Below, in pieces: positions 6,901 through 7,911 of a stretch of 7,911 nt of DNA; position 1 is the first letter of the stretch; each line of letters starts with the position of its first letter. Under the pieces are notes generated by a model. That model saw only the letters and a list, made by a program, of their open reading frames with translations, had not been told where the DNA came from and made no database searches. Source of the DNA: REEB481 sp039796915 (GTDB lineage: Bacteria > Bacteroidota > Bacteroidia > NS11-12g > UBA955). A program made the position numbers and the translations under genes. Where the stretch lies: the NCBI GenBank assembly GCA_039796915.1, contig JBDKIU010000239.1, forward strand, positions 1 through 7,911. Direction: 5' to 3'.

Positions 6901-7719
6901 GTTACCCTGATTGTTACTCCTTTCAACAGTTGTGTTGACAGTATCAGCGCGATGGTTGAACCAGGTATTCTGCCGAACGTAAACTTTACCATCGAGAACA
7001 ACTGCGCTGGCAAAGAAATCAATATCGCCAACTTGTCTGATGCTCCACAGGGAGAAATCGTTTATGGTTGGGATTTCGGAAACGGAAATACCTCTACAGA
7101 GCGTGTTCCTAAACCCGTGTACAAAATCACTACTTCACGTACATTCAACGTAACCCTGAAGGCTCAGGTACTCGGAGGTTGCTTGGATTCTCTGGTGAAA
7201 ACTGTGACCATCTTCGAATTGCCCAAATGCGACTTTACCATCTCTGACATCTACAAGAATGGCCATCGCGCATTCAGCTTCACTCCAGGTGTTACCAACT
7301 ACAGCTTCTATCGCTGGACCTTTGGTGACGGTGGAAATAGCAACCAGGCATCTACCGAATACCAGTACACCTACGACGGTCCGTTTACTGTAACACTGAC
7401 TGCCCGCAATTCTGCAGGCTGCGAATGTCAGTCCACCCGCATTCTCAATGTACTCAACCTTGGCGTATCTGATGTAGCAGCTGCCGGAATTCGTGTGTAT
7501 CCGAACCCTGCAAGCGGAGTTCTGAATGTTGACTTGCCAGCTGTTGCTGCACATACAACTGTAAGCCTGCTGGATGCAGCCGGACGACTGGTGCTTTCAG
7601 AAAAACTGAGCGCAGCTCAAAACAAACTTCGTGTGGACACCTTGCCCGCTGGTTTGTATCAGGTTGTTGTAACAGTTGACGGCAAATCTTCTACTACGCG
7701 TGTTGTAGTAGGCCGTTAA
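3997..7719 (+). CDS. Secreted discoidin-like/CARDB/PKD-repeat protein with T9SS type A sorting domain
   Basis: Complete 1240-residue protein, inferred to be a cell-surface or secreted adhesive or structural protein; no catalytic domain is recognisable. It has a signal peptide (1-25: basic KAIRKK, hydrophobic core, likely cleavage LRA|Q, then Sec export); a discoidin (F5/8 type C)-like beta-sandwich (about 27-166, from NLALTGTPNHSGGG to REIEVYG), often carbohydrate-binding; a CARDB-like domain (about 168-272, with ITATVTNSG); and a surface module common in Bacteroidota (about 340-515, GYFFDIRTK, GQTYGFYMVV). Residues 538-662 I cannot assign. Six PKD domains follow (about 664-1152) with core motifs at 696, 779, 862, 944, 1025 and 1107, such as WDFGDG. 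The end is a T9SS type A sorting domain (about 1164-1240): VYPNPASGVLNV, LLDAAGRLVL and LPAGLYQVVV. In that family the domain is removed on export and the protein is anchored or released. The start is fixed by the signal peptide and promoter. Arginine is coded mostly by CGT/CGC, unlike the first gene, hinting at high expression. A strong terminator follows. Confidence 0.96.
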   Translation: MNKAIRKKTTWLMALLLMSASGLRAQVNLALTGTPNHSGGGVNATGYGPSNYNDKVISAGVFGWVSTSGNPSTSSWHEYSWSSPQTIQRIRFYNDGTTTRTLTGGTVQVWNGSSFTNIMTFSVSAQMMFDVTLPSPQTTTIIRITNHVTSGSQTSNPAIREIEVYGPNRTWDAAVTNLSMPGVCGGSRTITATVTNSGRAAWDSVRVGFSVDGTVQSNSWLVQRINAGSSVNVNFTYNFTGTGAYTLKAFTSLPNNKTDTGVTNDTFTLVSRVFQQPATAKVVDQVQCGSGYPLHKAQKQTGRTLWFDKYYNPFVLAAGDSVYGKTKLYPNGTLPNYYKFDAITLNGISDTLSTSLLGTWSYTGGTNPQAKGYFFDIRTKADMLFTGFDAVISDASQAQYQVEVYYRNGTATGYESTSSGWVSCGKTSITNTFNSFGVKQPTVRIDINDMFLLSGQTYGFYMVVLDGTPSLRTHCEQTTMAVSNTYADLLPGALSAVGLFSFTYTRGFRPEVRLHIEPGCASTTAATQNITVNPRPIGAESVASTPYKSTRMGTPGFRGTPDIVAHKDTISFELKPPTGYTNADHGKTWSITSFTAKTNNGYTIPAANYTLSNPGTTANAKLWFHPSSGIIDSLVNVRITFQDLGPYNCDSTVERWIRVAPKAKPNFTFTSPTCDGQDVAFENTSTVSSGGMEYKWYFGDGDSSDAKNPVHRFKSSGTWKVKMIVTTIPYGYVTDTTINVVVTEIPKVNFTKNNSCEGSATNFQNTTTYSGTGTVIYSWDFGDGKGTSTLRNPSYKYSSPGGYAVTLTASVNGCASSITKNTYLFHRPKASFDLPSGKNCAREDGSFINKSTIGAGNVGSLWDFGDGDLGTVINPVHAYASEGNYNVRLIAISEFGCADTMTKVLVIKEKPKASFVNGQVCLNKVVTFSNTSQHSAGLNPQYFWRFSDGQTSATKDASRTWATPGPRKVTLIVTPFNSCVDSISAMVEPGILPNVNFTIENNCAGKEINIANLSDAPQGEIVYGWDFGNGNTSTERVPKPVYKITTSRTFNVTLKAQVLGGCLDSLVKTVTIFELPKCDFTISDIYKNGHRAFSFTPGVTNYSFYRWTFGDGGNSNQASTEYQYTYDGPFTVTLTARNSAGCECQSTRILNVLNLGVSDVAAAGIRVYPNPASGVLNVDLPAVAAHTTVSLLDAAGRLVLSEKLSAAQNKLRVDTLPAGLYQVVVTVDGKSSTTRVVVGR

Positions 7720-7739
7720 TCATCTTTTCAATCATCAAC

Positions 7740-7768
7740 AAAAGGGGCGCAATTTGCGCCCCTTTTTT
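7740..7768 (+). terminator. Rho-independent terminator after the 1240-residue surface protein gene
   Basis: AAAAGGGGCGC (7740-7750) pairs perfectly with GCGCCCCTTTT (7756-7766) around the 5-nt loop AATTT, giving a stem with seven G-C pairs. A run of six T (7763-7768), then G and four more T, follows. It begins 21 bp after the stop codon and separates this gene from the downstream pdxH-like gene. The four A on the left arm give only a short T-run on the opposite strand, so - strand function would be weak. Confidence 0.92.
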
Positions 7769-7792
7769 GTTTTGGGGTTTGGGCACGTTGAC

Positions 7793-7821
7793 TTGTGGCG
7801 TAAGTGTCATTCCTATCTTTA
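7793..7821 (+). promoter_or_regulatory. Bacteroidota-type promoter for the pdxH-like gene
   Basis: TTG (7793-7795) and TATCTTTA (7814-7821; seven of eight match TATCTTTG, with A in place of the last G) are 18 bp apart. A second TTG at 7788-7790 gives 23 bp. The predicted start near 7826 would leave a leader of about 12 nt. The context ATTCC before the -7 box is also found just before the ffh element. Confidence 0.6.
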
Positions 7822-7837
7822 CAACCCCAAAAGATTT

Positions 7838-7911
7838 ATGGAAAAGATTCATCAGTTGCGGCTTGACTACAAAAAAGGAGTGTTGGAGCCCGAGCATTTA
7901 CCCGAAGATCC
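7838..7911 (+). CDS. pdxH: Probable pyridoxamine 5'-phosphate oxidase, N-terminus only (cut by window edge)
   Basis: Only 24 full codons are present, starting at ATG 7838 and running off the right edge. The peptide IHQLRLDYKKGVLEPEHLPEDP matches the usual N-terminus of PdxH, with the pattern LR-x-DY-x-KG-x-L and then LP-x-DP (E. coli PdxH has LRREYTKGGL and LPADP). PdxH is a cytoplasmic FMN enzyme that oxidises pyridoxamine or pyridoxine 5'-phosphate to pyridoxal 5'-phosphate. The catalytic and FMN-binding parts are outside the window, so the call rests on this short N-terminal pattern. It has its own promoter and is insulated from the upstream gene by a terminator. Confidence 0.72.
   Translation, partial: MEKIHQLRLDYKKGVLEPEHLPED

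Noticed and set aside
7135..7554. 139-codon open frame on the - strand
   Set aside because: It is a shadow of the fifth and sixth PKD domains and the sorting domain, with no family resemblance.
7694..7897. 67-codon open frame on the - strand across the terminator region
   Set aside because: It runs through the terminator hairpin and antisense to the pdxH-like start, with no domain or plausible start context.
1..7911. CRISPR array, tRNA/rRNA, SRP RNA, insertion sequence or phage element
   Set aside because: No repeat-spacer pattern, cloverleaf, transposase or long terminal inverted repeats were found on either strand. SRP RNA was considered because ffh is present, but no gap is longer than 120 bp and none fits.

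Overview
The window reads as chromosomal DNA from a member of the Bacteroidota. The evidence is two large secreted proteins ending in the two classic type IX secretion system (T9SS) C-terminal signals, upstream elements of the form TAnnTTTG (the Bacteroidota -7 promoter element), and no clear Shine-Dalgarno sequences. Base composition looks near 48-50% GC by eye, which does not point to a genus. A gliding or surface-adhesive environmental Bacteroidota is plausible, but the species cannot be named from this sequence.

Layout, all on the + strand: (1) 2-2554, the 3' part of a large surface protein whose start lies left of the window. It holds a run of PKD domains, then four fibronectin-III-like domains, then a CHU_C / gliding-motility-associated C-terminal domain (T9SS type B signal). 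(2) 2579-3898, ffh, the SRP54 GTPase of the signal recognition particle. It follows after only 24 bp, with a -7 promoter element so close to the start that the mRNA could be leaderless. (3) A 98-bp gap containing a 12-bp palindrome, a bulged inverted repeat and a good promoter. (4) 3997-7719, a complete 1240-residue secreted protein: signal peptide, discoidin-like domain, CARDB-like domain, a Bacteroidota surface beta-sandwich module, an unassigned segment, six PKD domains with a period of about 82 residues, and a T9SS type A sorting domain. (5) A strong intrinsic terminator at 7740-7768. (6) A promoter and the first 24 codons of what looks like pdxH (pyridoxamine 5'-phosphate oxidase), cut by the right edge.

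The genes share a direction, but promoters precede ffh, the 1240-residue gene and pdxH, and a terminator follows the 1240-residue gene, so this looks like neighbouring single-gene units more than one operon. The link between ffh (inner-membrane targeting) and the T9SS clients (export across the outer membrane) is thematic only. No gap without a gene exceeds 120 bp. I saw no RNA genes, CRISPR arrays, insertion sequences or obvious frameshifts. I did not find a convincing undescribed system. The points most worth a second look are the possible leaderless ffh start, the inverted repeat that exactly fills the promoter spacer before the 1240-residue gene, the sharp arginine-codon contrast between the two surface-protein genes, and two unassigned regions inside the second one.
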